From Maribacter huludaoensis (GTDB lineage Bacteria; Bacteroidota; Bacteroidia; Flavobacteriales; Flavobacteriaceae), in assembly GCF_029350945.1 (NCBI RefSeq), contig NZ_JARKMS010000004.1, forward strand, positions 186,001-250,000: 64,000 bases of DNA. Reading direction: 5' to 3'. The translations under genes were made by a program, and so were the position numbers. The notes beneath the pieces are model-generated. The model was given only the letters and a program-made list of their open reading frames with translations, had not been told where the DNA came from and searched no databases. This document shows positions 9,425-17,874 of the stretch, one piece after another (the first letter of the stretch is position 1; each line of letters starts with the position of its first letter).

Positions 9425-11242
9425 ATGAAACTCGGTAACAACCTATTTTTAAAATTTTCTGTATTGGTATTGATATTCAGTTCCTGTAAGGATAGGAATA
9501 CGGTTGATGAGAAAAAAGCGAACGATTTTGAACGACCTAATGTTATTTTTATAATCACAGATGATCAAGGCTATGGCGACGTAGGTTTTCATGGTAATAC
9601 TATTATAAAAACGCCCAATATTGATGCTTTAGCGGCGAAGTCTACCGAGTTGACCAACTTTCATGTAGGTACTACCTGTGCGCCCTCTAGGGCGGGATTA
9701 ATGACAGGTAGAAATAGTAATAGAAACAATGCTTGGCATACCATTGGGGGCTGCTCTATTTTAAATGAAGAGGAGCAAACCATGTCCGAGGTTTTTCAAG
9801 AAAATAGATATGCAACTGCAATGTTCGGCAAATGGCATTTAGGGGATAATTACCCGTTTAGACCGCATGATCGAGGTTTTGATAACGCATTATATCACGG
9901 CGGCGGTGGTGTAGGACAAACTCCGGATTTTTGGAATAATGATTATTTTGATGATACTTATTTCAGAAACGGTATTCCAGAAAAGTTTAAAGGCTATTGT
10001 ACAGATGTTTGGTTCAATGAAACTATAAAATATATTGAAGATCAGGCGGATAAACCTTTTTTTGCATATTTAGCTTTAAATGCGCCTCATGGTCCATTTA
10101 ACGTACCGAAAGAGTATTTAGATATGTATGCAGATGCAAATCTTACCGATACCCAAAAACGGTTTTATGGTATGATCAGTAATGTGGATGATAACATAGG
10201 TAAGCTTTTAAAATATCTAGAAACATCTGGAAAGCTGGAAAATACAATTTTAGTATTTACGACGGATAATGGCACTGCTGCCGGCATTGGTAAAAAAAAT
10301 GGATTGACTACGGGGTATAATGCAAATCTCAGAGGAACCAAAAGTAGCCCGTATGATGGTGGTCATAGGGTGCCGTTCTTAATTCATTGGCCCAAGGGAA
10401 ATATAACTTCAAAGAACCAAAAGAAAAGTAATGATTTGGTGGCACATGTAGACATCTTGCCCACTTTTGCCGCGTTATGCAAATTAGAATATACACCTAA
10501 GAACTATTTAGATGGTACCGATGTCTCCCAAGTATTCCAATCAAATACAAAATTGGAAGATCGTATGTTGGTGGTAGATACCCAACGATTGCAATGGCCC
10601 AAAAAAGATAGAAATAGTTGTGTCATGCAAGGGGTGTGGCGCTTGGTAAATGGAGATGAGCTCTATAATATAGAAACTGACATAAGTCAAACAGAAAACC
10701 TTAGTGATAAGTTTCCTGAGCGGGTGAAAAATATGCAGGCATTTTATGATGAATGGTGGAAAAGTACGGAGGCGGATATGCATTATGCAAGCATTCCTTT
10801 AAACACGCCAAACAATGAAAACGTGTTGCTTACCATTCATGATCTACATTCAGAGGATCCAATACCGTGGAATCAAGATTTGATAAGAAAAGGGGAGTTT
10901 TCACCTAAGGGGTATTATTTGGTAAGGGTGGAAGAAGACGGCCTGTATCAATTTAAACTGGGTAGATATCCTCAAGAGTCTAATTTAAACATCAATGAAA
11001 CTACGGATGCTGTTCTATCCACAATCAATAAAGACGGACTATCGGCAGGTGTTGGAAAAGAAATAGTATCGGCAAGTGTTACAATAGGGAAATATAAAAC
11101 CAAAGTATTGGCCAATGGCAATAGCAATAATGTTCAATTGAACCAGCATTTAAAAAAAGGGTCGTATCATCTTTCCGCTAGTTTTACTACTGAAGATGAT
11201 CAACAGCTTCCTGCATACTACATATCAATTACTAAAAAATAA
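9425..11242 (+). CDS. S1-family sulfatase lipoprotein with C-terminal extension
   Basis: A 605-residue formylglycine-dependent sulfatase. A lipoprotein signal ends at Cys21 (LIFSSC). The alkaline-phosphatase-type fold begins with IITDDQGYGD, whose aspartates bind Ca. Cys85 in CAPSR is the residue oxidised to formylglycine, GKWHLGDNYP supplies Lys/His, and FTTDNG the later metal ligands. About 130 extra residues follow the sulfatase domain and look like a beta-rich accessory domain (YYLVRVEEDGLYQFKLGR). It is closely similar along its length to the sulfatase at 34752-36539, sharing FKGYCTDVWFNETI, which points to a duplication. It is co-transcribed with the hybrid regulator. It is expected to remove sulfate esters from an algal galactan oligosaccharide in the periplasm or at the surface; the position attacked is unknown. 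Confidence 0.92.
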   Translation: MKLGNNLFLKFSVLVLIFSSCKDRNTVDEKKANDFERPNVIFIITDDQGYGDVGFHGNTIIKTPNIDALAAKSTELTNFHVGTTCAPSRAGLMTGRNSNRNNAWHTIGGCSILNEEEQTMSEVFQENRYATAMFGKWHLGDNYPFRPHDRGFDNALYHGGGGVGQTPDFWNNDYFDDTYFRNGIPEKFKGYCTDVWFNETIKYIEDQADKPFFAYLALNAPHGPFNVPKEYLDMYADANLTDTQKRFYGMISNVDDNIGKLLKYLETSGKLENTILVFTTDNGTAAGIGKKNGLTTGYNANLRGTKSSPYDGGHRVPFLIHWPKGNITSKNQKKSNDLVAHVDILPTFAALCKLEYTPKNYLDGTDVSQVFQSNTKLEDRMLVVDTQRLQWPKKDRNSCVMQGVWRLVNGDELYNIETDISQTENLSDKFPERVKNMQAFYDEWWKSTEADMHYASIPLNTPNNENVLLTIHDLHSEDPIPWNQDLIRKGEFSPKGYYLVRVEEDGLYQFKLGRYPQESNLNINETTDAVLSTINKDGLSAGVGKEIVSASVTIGKYKTKVLANGNSNNVQLNQHLKKGSYHLSASFTTEDDQQLPAYYISITKK

Positions 11243-11253
11243 TAGAACTAAAA

Positions 11254-12939
11254 ATGGTATTGAAAAGAATTTCCAATTGTATAATGTTCGTCGTAATGTT
11301 TTCTCTTATGGCGTGCAATGAAAAACCTAAAGATGCTGGTATAAATAAAGCACGGCCAAATATCATTTTCATTATGGCAGATGACCATACTACTCAGGGG
11401 TTGGGCGTTTATGGTAGCAGGTTGGCATCATTGAACCCAACGCCAACATTGGATAAATTGGCAAATGAAGGCATGTTGATGGAAAATGTGTTTGTAAACA
11501 ATTCTATTTGCGTACCAAGTAGGGCGGCCATTATATCAGGACAAAGAGCACAGACCAACGGTGTGCTAGATTTGGAAGGTGCCTTACCACCAGCGAAGCA
11601 ATACCTGCCAAAAGAGATGAAAAAATTAGGTTATCAAACGGCAATTATAGGTAAGTGGCATTTGCATGATGAACCTGCGGAATTTGACTATTACAAGGTG
11701 CTACCGGTACAAGGCAAATATTTTAACCCTGATTTTAGAGTTCGTGGAGAGCAAGAATGGCCAAACAATGTAGTACAGACAGAAGGGCATTCTACAGACG
11801 TTATTACGGACAATACTATTGAATGGTTAGATAAAGGAAGAGATAAAACTAAACCTTTCTTTTTAATGCACCATTACAAAGCACCACATGACGATTTTGA
11901 AAATGCCCCACGTTACAATGATTATCTGGCAGATACCTTTATTCCGGAACCAGAGAGTTTATATGATAATAAGAACAATGGTTCGGTAGCTACTAGGGGA
12001 TCGAACGATTCCCTAACGCGCATTATTGGTTCATCGGTCTCTAGACGCAATTTAATTCGTAATCAGGCCATGAATATTTATACAGATAGCTCTATTTATA
12101 AACAATATAGAGATCAAAATACTATTGGGATAGATGAGCATAAAAAATGGCAGTTGACACCAGAGGAAAAAGAAATCACCTCAACGGTGTATCAAGATTA
12201 CTTAAAGCGCTATTTGCGTTGCGTAAAGGGTGTAGATGATAATGTAAAAAGACTGATTCATTATTTGGAGGAAAATAATCTGTTAGAGAATACAATTATT
12301 GTGTATACCGGTGATCAAGGTTTTATGTTGGGCGAACATGATTATATAGACAAAAGATGGATGTACGATGAATCTATGCGTATGCCATTCTTTGTTCGTT
12401 ATCCTGAAAAAATTAAAGCTGGTTCGCGCTCAAATGCTATGGTAAATAATACTGATTTTGCTCCTACCTTAATTGAAATGGCAGGTGGGTCTGCGCCAGA
12501 TTACATGCAAGGGAGAAGTTTTAAATCAATATTGGAAACAGGGGAAGAACCGGCAGATTGGCCGCAATCTACTTATTATCGTTATTGGATGCATATGGCA
12601 CACAGACATCAGAATCCGGCACATTTTGGGCTTAGAACTAAAGATTATAAGTTGATATTTTTTTACGGCAGGTATTGGGTAGATACGGACGACCCCAACG
12701 CTGAATATAATAAAGCTAGCTGGGGTAATGATTTTAGCAATAAAACACCGGTAGCGTGGGAATTCTATGATTTAAAGAACGACCCAAAGGAAATGAACAA
12801 TGCTTATAATGACCCAAACTATACAGAAGTTATTGCTGAATTAAAAGAAGAGTTGATAAAGGTTAGGGAAGAATTAAATGAAACCGATATAAATTACCCA
12901 CACATACAAAAGGTAATTGATGCCCATTGGAATGATTGA
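11254..12939 (+). CDS. S1-family sulfatase lipoprotein (iduronate-2-sulfatase-like)
   Basis: A 561-residue sulfatase with a lipobox ending at Cys21 (FSLMAC). Active-site features in order are IMADDHT, Cys86 in CVPSR (formylglycine site), IGKWHLHDEP, and GDQGFMLGEHDYIDKRWMYDE, a signature common in the iduronate-2-sulfatase-like branch of S1. There is an insertion of roughly 100 residues between the KAPH and GDQG motifs. It is last in the operon with the hybrid regulator and the preceding sulfatase (11-base gap) and is followed by a terminator at 12961. It differs strongly in sequence from its neighbour, so the two probably cleave different sulfate positions. The actual substrate is unknown. 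Confidence 0.92.
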   Translation: MVLKRISNCIMFVVMFSLMACNEKPKDAGINKARPNIIFIMADDHTTQGLGVYGSRLASLNPTPTLDKLANEGMLMENVFVNNSICVPSRAAIISGQRAQTNGVLDLEGALPPAKQYLPKEMKKLGYQTAIIGKWHLHDEPAEFDYYKVLPVQGKYFNPDFRVRGEQEWPNNVVQTEGHSTDVITDNTIEWLDKGRDKTKPFFLMHHYKAPHDDFENAPRYNDYLADTFIPEPESLYDNKNNGSVATRGSNDSLTRIIGSSVSRRNLIRNQAMNIYTDSSIYKQYRDQNTIGIDEHKKWQLTPEEKEITSTVYQDYLKRYLRCVKGVDDNVKRLIHYLEENNLLENTIIVYTGDQGFMLGEHDYIDKRWMYDESMRMPFFVRYPEKIKAGSRSNAMVNNTDFAPTLIEMAGGSAPDYMQGRSFKSILETGEEPADWPQSTYYRYWMHMAHRHQNPAHFGLRTKDYKLIFFYGRYWVDTDDPNAEYNKASWGNDFSNKTPVAWEFYDLKNDPKEMNNAYNDPNYTEVIAELKEELIKVREELNETDINYPHIQKVIDAHWND

Positions 12940-12960
12940 TAGCCATAGTTCCATAAATAG

Positions 12961-12990
12961 AAAAAGCCAACTTGTTAAAGTTGGCTTTTT
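12961..12990. terminator. Bidirectional rho-independent terminator
   Basis: Thirteen-base arms (AAAAAGCCAACTT and its complement) enclose a GTTA loop, and T-runs result on both strands. It lies between convergent genes: the sulfatase ending at 12939 (+) and the mutarotase ending at 13059 (-). Confidence 0.9.
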
Positions 12991-13058
12991 TGTTAAAGCT
13001 ATGACAGACTGCTAGTAAATTGATTGATAGTTTTTAAAATGGTTTTACGTAGCGTTTA

Positions 13059-13409
13059 TTATTTTTCTAGTTGAAATATTTGTTCTAAAGCTATCCACTT
13101 TTCACCTTTTTTTGCCCATGGAAGTTCTTGTTGAAATCCCCACATCAGTTCTTCCCATTCTTGAACCTTTGGGTTTTCCGCATCCATTTTAGACTTCTTA
13201 TCGGGATCAAAAGAAGCATCGACTTCCATAATCATGAACATTCTATTACCTGTAAGGTAGATTTGCATATCTATGATACCGGCATCTTTAATGCTCTTTG
13301 TAATTTCTGGCCATGCATTGCCTTCTGCATGGTACTTTTTGTACTCCACAATTAATTCTGGGTTATCTTTTAAATCGCAAGCAAAACAAAGACGTTTATT
13401 TAAACTCAT
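13059..13409 (-). CDS. L-rhamnose/L-fucose mutarotase-like protein (RhaM family)
   Basis: A 116-residue protein of the RhaM (DUF718) family of ferredoxin-like sugar mutarotases, matching the usual length of about 105-115. The family signature YKKYHAEGNAWPEI, with the conserved His and WPE, is at residues 24-37, followed by MQIYLTGNRMFMIMEVD. These enzymes interconvert the anomers of 6-deoxy-L-sugars. In this operon the likely sugar is L-galactose or L-fucose, which share the same ring configuration. It is the last gene of the seven-gene operon, 12 bases after the permease. Specificity is inferred from context only. Confidence 0.88.
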   Translation of the reverse strand: MSLNKRLCFACDLKDNPELIVEYKKYHAEGNAWPEITKSIKDAGIIDMQIYLTGNRMFMIMEVDASFDPDKKSKMDAENPKVQEWEELMWGFQQELPWAKKGEKWIALEQIFQLEK

Positions 13410-13421
13410 AAAATGGATTAA

Positions 13422-14744
13422 TTAGTTGGTATGATATTTTTTATAAACTGTTCTTCCGTAAAAGGCAACTACACCAAGACAAATAAGTGATAGTACAAAT
13501 GAAAATCTCATTTCTGTAACTCCAAAAATAGTAATGTCCTCATATCCAACACCACCTAAATCTAGCATATAACCCTGTAAAAAGGGGAGTAGTGCTCCCC
13601 CAACAATAGCCATGACCAAAAATGCAGCTCCAAATTTGGCATCTTCACCTTGGCCTTCTAAAGCAATACCGTAAATGGTGGGAAACATAATGGACATGAA
13701 CAACGAGGTTGTCACTAATGAATATATACCTAACATACCCGGTAAAAATATTGCGCCCAGCAGGGTTAGCATTCCACCTAATCCAAAAAGCATTAATAAT
13801 TTTCCAGAGTCTATTTTGGCCATAAGGGCAGTACCTATGGTTCTACCTATCAGAAAAACAATGTAGCCGGCTAAACCGTACCAAACGGCAGATTTTGCGT
13901 CAATGGCAAGTGTTTCGGCGTATTGGTACACGTAGGTCCAACACATAATCTGGGCACCTACATAAAAAGCTTGTGTGACCACACCAAAAGCAAACTTTGG
14001 TTGTTTCCATAATCGTTTTACGGAGTCTTTAAAAACCACCTTTGCCTCTTGATGTTTGTTTTGTGGCATCTTAACCACGCTGATCAATACAAAAAATATC
14101 AAAACTACAAGTCCTAAGAGTACATATGGATTTCTAATAATTTCCAGGTCAGATGTTCTAATGACGGCTTTGGCACTTTCGTTCAATGTGTCAAAAATAG
14201 GAACACCATCTACTGTTGTGTCATCGGATTGTAATGCGCCCAATACAAAGTTTTGAGCCACCAATAGCCCTAAAATAGAACCCATTGGGTTGAACATTTG
14301 GGCAAAATTCAAACGTCTGGTGGCTGTTTCTTCTGCACCCATAGAAAGAATGTACGGGTTAGATGTAGTTTCTAAAAACGCCAACCCAAAAGTTAGTACA
14401 TACAATGCTGATAAAAAGAAAGGGTAGCTTTCATAGGCAGCTGCCGGATAAAATAGCAATGCGCCTATGGCATATAATGCCAAGCCTAATAAAACCCCTT
14501 TTTTATAAGAGTATTTATTTACGAATAAAGCAGCGGGAATAGCCATGGTAAAATAACCACCATAAAATGCTAACTGTACCAAAGATGCTTGCTTGTTGGA
14601 TAATTCCAGTACTTTTTGAAAACCGCGTACCATGGGGTTGGTCATATCATTTGCCAAGCCCCACAAAGCAAACAGAGAAGTAATCAATATAAATGGCACC
14701 AATACTGATTTGGCAACAACAGGTATTTTTTCAGATGTGTTCAT
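13422..14744 (-). CDS. FucP-like sugar:H+ symporter (MFS)
   Basis: A 440-residue integral membrane protein with about twelve hydrophobic segments, of the fucose:H+ symporter (FHS) family of the major facilitator superfamily. Typical features are the opening LITSLFALWGLANDMTNPMV, the early FYGGYFTMAIPAALFV, and FLETTSNPYILSMG. It should import a monosaccharide across the inner membrane. Since L-galactose is L-fucose with a 6-hydroxyl, a FucP relative beside an L-galactonate-type pathway suggests L-galactose as cargo. That is inference, because members of this family also carry fucose, glucose/galactose and N-acetylglucosamine. It lies 23 bases after the SDR and 12 before the mutarotase in the same operon. 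Confidence 0.9.
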   Translation of the reverse strand: MNTSEKIPVVAKSVLVPFILITSLFALWGLANDMTNPMVRGFQKVLELSNKQASLVQLAFYGGYFTMAIPAALFVNKYSYKKGVLLGLALYAIGALLFYPAAAYESYPFFLSALYVLTFGLAFLETTSNPYILSMGAEETATRRLNFAQMFNPMGSILGLLVAQNFVLGALQSDDTTVDGVPIFDTLNESAKAVIRTSDLEIIRNPYVLLGLVVLIFFVLISVVKMPQNKHQEAKVVFKDSVKRLWKQPKFAFGVVTQAFYVGAQIMCWTYVYQYAETLAIDAKSAVWYGLAGYIVFLIGRTIGTALMAKIDSGKLLMLFGLGGMLTLLGAIFLPGMLGIYSLVTTSLFMSIMFPTIYGIALEGQGEDAKFGAAFLVMAIVGGALLPFLQGYMLDLGGVGYEDITIFGVTEMRFSFVLSLICLGVVAFYGRTVYKKYHTN

Positions 14745-14767
14745 AAGGATTGGTCGGTTTTGTAGAA

Positions 14768-15562
14768 TTATTTTTCGGATAATAAAGATCGGTCTAGATG
14801 CACATAGCCACCATCAACAGTTATAAATTGGCCAGTGGTGTGTGATGATCTTTCGGATATAGCGAATAATACGGCATCGGAAATTTCTAAGGGAGAAGTC
14901 ATTCTGTTTTCAAACGGAATGTTCTTTACAATAGATTGTAATTTTTCATCGCCATTATCTAAACTGTTGATCCAGTTTTCATAGGCTGGTGTCCAACTTT
15001 CAGCAATGATCAAAGCATTACTACGAATGCCGAACGGAATTAAATCTACCGCCCATTCACGGGTTAAGCCAAGAACACCACCTTTGGATGCCGCATAGCC
15101 AGAAGTACCGCCCTGTCCCGTAAGTGCAACTTTGGAACCTACGTTTAAAATATTGCCTTTCGCCTTTTTTAAGTAGGGTAGGCAAAACTTGGTCATGGCA
15201 AAAAAACTGACCAGATTAAGCTGTAAAGAGCGCATAAATTTCTCTATGCTATCTTCCAGTCCAACCGTGTCGTTAACACCAACATTATTGATTAAGGCAT
15301 CTATTTTTCCATATTTGTCACCAATGGTTTTCGCCGCTTGTTCTATTTGTACAACATCGGTTAAATCTGTCTTTACAAATATGCTGTCTATACCTTTATC
15401 ACGTAGCTCTTTTTCATATTCAAATCCGCGATCATTTCTACAAACAATAACAGGAAGAGCGCCTTCCTTAGCTAATTCTTCTACAATGGTTTGCCCAATG
15501 CTTCCTCGTAGACCGGCTGCACCCGTTATTACTACTACTTTATCTTTTAGTCTTAAATCCAT
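14768..15562 (-). CDS. SDR dehydrogenase, candidate L-galactose/L-fucose dehydrogenase
   Basis: A 264-residue short-chain dehydrogenase. The nucleotide loop is TGAAGLRGSIG (residues about 14-24), one turn longer than the common TGxxxGIG. It also has NNVG, GSKVALTGQ with the catalytic Ser, YAASKGG with Tyr/Lys, and a C-terminal GQFITVDGGY. In the non-phosphorylative breakdown of L-fucose or L-galactose the first step is oxidation of the sugar to its lactone by an NAD(P)-dependent dehydrogenase. This is the only SDR in the operon and sits two bases after the lactonase-like gene, so it is the best candidate for that step. It could alternatively act on a later keto-acid, as 2-keto-3-deoxy-L-fuconate dehydrogenases are also SDRs. 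Confidence 0.85.
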   Translation of the reverse strand: MDLRLKDKVVVITGAAGLRGSIGQTIVEELAKEGALPVIVCRNDRGFEYEKELRDKGIDSIFVKTDLTDVVQIEQAAKTIGDKYGKIDALINNVGVNDTVGLEDSIEKFMRSLQLNLVSFFAMTKFCLPYLKKAKGNILNVGSKVALTGQGGTSGYAASKGGVLGLTREWAVDLIPFGIRSNALIIAESWTPAYENWINSLDNGDEKLQSIVKNIPFENRMTSPLEISDAVLFAISERSSHTTGQFITVDGGYVHLDRSLLSEK

Positions 15563-15564
15563 AC

Positions 15565-16398
15565 TTATAAATTGTAAAATTCAACTGCATTGTTTCCCAT
15601 AATGTTATGTTGTTCGTTATCGCTTAGACCAGAAATGAAATCTGTGACTAAGTTTTTAACCTGGCTATAATTTCCCGCTACCAAGCAAACAGGCCAGTCA
15701 GAACCAAAAAGGCATCTTTTTGAACCAAAAGAGGTCAGGACAAGGTCTAGATATTTTGAGAGATCATCAGGCTTCCATTTTTTGTAGTCGGCCTCTGTAA
15801 TCATACCCGATAGTTTACAGTAAACATTTTCCAGTAATGCTATTTCTCTCATCATGGTAGCCCAACCGTCATAAAAACCGTCTTTTATGTAGGGTTTAGC
15901 TATATGATCAATCACAAATTTTTGATTTGGAAATTGCTTTACAAACTCTAAAGTTGCCCCAAGCTGATGCGGAAAAATTAGAATGTCATAAGTATATCCA
16001 AACGGTTCAAGTTCTTTTATACCGTTCAAAAATGGCTTTCTTAATAGAAAATTATGATCAGGTTCTCCCTGTACCACATGTCTAAATCCCTTTAATATAG
16101 TATGGTTGCTTAACTTTTCTAAATCGCTTTTAATGGTAGAAGCACGTAAATCTACCCAGCCCACAACACCTTTTATGAAATTGTTTTCTGCGGCTAGATT
16201 AATTAAAAATTCAGTTTCCGCTAACGTTTGATCAGCTTGTACCGCAACACAGCCGTCAATGGCATTGGCTTTTAATTCACCAATGAGGTCATTAGGCATG
16301 AAATCTCTTCTAATTATCCTCATATCATCATCGATCCATGAATGCTTTACGGGCTCATACTGCCAAAAATGTTGATGTGCGTCTATGGTCATAGTCAA
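15565..16398 (-). CDS. Amidohydrolase-type sugar lactonase (L-fuconolactonase-like)
   Basis: A 277-residue metal-dependent hydrolase of the amidohydrolase_2/COG3618 group. It starts MTMTIDAHQHFWQY, where HxH is the first metal-binding pair; later come VIDHIAKP and FGSDWPVC with the conserved Asp. Characterised COG3618 members hydrolyse L-fucono-, L-galactono- or L-rhamnono-lactones. Here it would open L-galactono-1,5-lactone (or the fuconolactone) to the free acid between the SDR and the zinc dehydrogenase steps. It is cytoplasmic, with no signal peptide. Gaps of 16 and 2 bases to its neighbours show tight operon packing. An in-frame ATG two codons downstream (16392) is an equally possible start. 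Confidence 0.88.
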   Translation of the reverse strand: MTMTIDAHQHFWQYEPVKHSWIDDDMRIIRRDFMPNDLIGELKANAIDGCVAVQADQTLAETEFLINLAAENNFIKGVVGWVDLRASTIKSDLEKLSNHTILKGFRHVVQGEPDHNFLLRKPFLNGIKELEPFGYTYDILIFPHQLGATLEFVKQFPNQKFVIDHIAKPYIKDGFYDGWATMMREIALLENVYCKLSGMITEADYKKWKPDDLSKYLDLVLTSFGSKRCLFGSDWPVCLVAGNYSQVKNLVTDFISGLSDNEQHNIMGNNAVEFYNL

Positions 16399-16414
16399 TT
16401 GATCAATAGTTACC

Positions 16415-17866
16415 TTAATTTATCATTGTAAGAGCTTCTTCAAATCCGTATTTTTCAATATTGCTAAGGTTTTTGTAAATCATGTTAGTTAAACCGGTTA
16501 TTTGGTTCAGGTCCTCTTGCCAAATATCAGAATTGCCCAATAATCTGGTAGTCAATGTATTTAAGTCAATGTCGTTTTCTCTAAATTGTTCCCAGGTGTT
16601 AGAGAAATATTCAAGTACCGAAGTAGTATCGTTTAAATCAATTTTGTCATTGTTGAAACTTCCTTCATAAAAGCGAATTAGAGCACTCAATGCAAATGTG
16701 ATATTTGCGGGAAGACTTCCTTTTATTTTCAAATAATCTTTTAAGCTAGGTAATAAACGAGTTACAAATTTTGAGGTGCTGTTCAATGCAATACTGATCA
16801 GTTGATGTTCAAGTGCCGGATTTTTAAATCTGTTAACGACGTCATTTGCAAATTGCTCTTTGTAATCTTGTGGAAAATCTAAAGTCTCCAACACTTCGCT
16901 CATCAATACTTGATGAATAAAGTTAGCGACTAGGGTATTCTTCATGGCGTCTTTAACCAAGCGTTCACCTAATAGGTATGCCACTGGAACCATTGATGTA
17001 TGGGCACCGTTTAAAATGCGCACTTTTAAATTTCTATAGGATTCTAAGTCTGAAACCAATTCAATATTTAAATCTGTTTTATTGAAAGGAAATTCATTTA
17101 AAATGTCATCAGGTCCTTCTAATAACCAACTTTGGTACAGTTCACCTGCAACGGCAAGTTGATCTTTAAAGCCAAGCTTGGCTTCCATCTCTTCAATTTT
17201 ATCTTTAGGATAACCAGATACAATACGGTCTACCAAGGTATTGTAAAATATGCATGCTTCTAATATCCAATTTTTAAACGATTCTTCAAGGGACCAGTGA
17301 TCTGCGTATTGCAAAATACATTGTTTTAATGCTTCCCCATTTTTATCAATAAGTTCAACAGGTAAAAGAATGCATCCTTTATCCAAAGCGCCATCAAAGT
17401 GTGTAAACCTATGAAATAGCCAAACGGTAAGTTTTGCCGGAAACTCTTTGGGAGGTGTATGGTCAAAGGTATCATCTGAATTAAAAACGATACCCGCTTC
17501 CGTAGTGTTCGATATAATAAACCGCAATTCAGGAGTTTTTGAAAGGTCAATATATTTTTGCCATTCAGAATAAGGATTGATAACTTTTTGAATGCAATCA
17601 ACAACGGTTAAATCTTGTACAAAAATATTGTTCTCATATCCTTCTAATTGCACGGAGAACAAACCATCTTGTGATTTTAGCTCTTGATAGTCACCACGTG
17701 CAGTGGGTTTAATTACGGCAACACCGGCATTGAAGGTCGTAGCGTTGTTTATTTTTTGAATACTAATATCTACAAATGCCCTTAGAAAATTACCACCTCC
17801 AAATTGCATTACTTTTATGGGTAATGATTTACGATCGGTTATGGCATTACTGTTTAAAATTTCCAT
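16415..17866 (-). CDS. uxaB: Tagaturonate reductase (altronate oxidoreductase), UxaB-like
   Basis: From ATG 17866 the product is 483 residues, equal to E. coli UxaB. It belongs to the mannitol dehydrogenase/polyol long-chain dehydrogenase family: an N-terminal Rossmann motif VMQFGGGNFLRAFVD, FIISNTTEAGI, the conserved RILNGAHTSMVPVAYLLG, and a helical C-terminal domain. It should reduce D-tagaturonate to D-altronate with NADH. An in-frame ATG at 17899 would overlap the uxaA-like gene by 25 bases and add eleven unlikely residues, so 17866, eight bases after the uxaA stop, is preferred. The uronate isomerase UxaC that normally feeds this enzyme is absent from the window; the zinc dehydrogenase encoded at 19597 can supply tagaturonate from L-galactonate instead. 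Confidence 0.9.
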   Translation of the reverse strand: MEILNSNAITDRKSLPIKVMQFGGGNFLRAFVDISIQKINNATTFNAGVAVIKPTARGDYQELKSQDGLFSVQLEGYENNIFVQDLTVVDCIQKVINPYSEWQKYIDLSKTPELRFIISNTTEAGIVFNSDDTFDHTPPKEFPAKLTVWLFHRFTHFDGALDKGCILLPVELIDKNGEALKQCILQYADHWSLEESFKNWILEACIFYNTLVDRIVSGYPKDKIEEMEAKLGFKDQLAVAGELYQSWLLEGPDDILNEFPFNKTDLNIELVSDLESYRNLKVRILNGAHTSMVPVAYLLGERLVKDAMKNTLVANFIHQVLMSEVLETLDFPQDYKEQFANDVVNRFKNPALEHQLISIALNSTSKFVTRLLPSLKDYLKIKGSLPANITFALSALIRFYEGSFNNDKIDLNDTTSVLEYFSNTWEQFRENDIDLNTLTTRLLGNSDIWQEDLNQITGLTNMIYKNLSNIEKYGFEEALTMIN

Positions 17867-17874
17867 ATGTATTG

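Noticed and set aside
15189-15602. 137-codon open frame on the forward strand
   Set aside because: It lies antisense to the SDR and lactonase genes, which have clear family motifs; no coding signature of its own.
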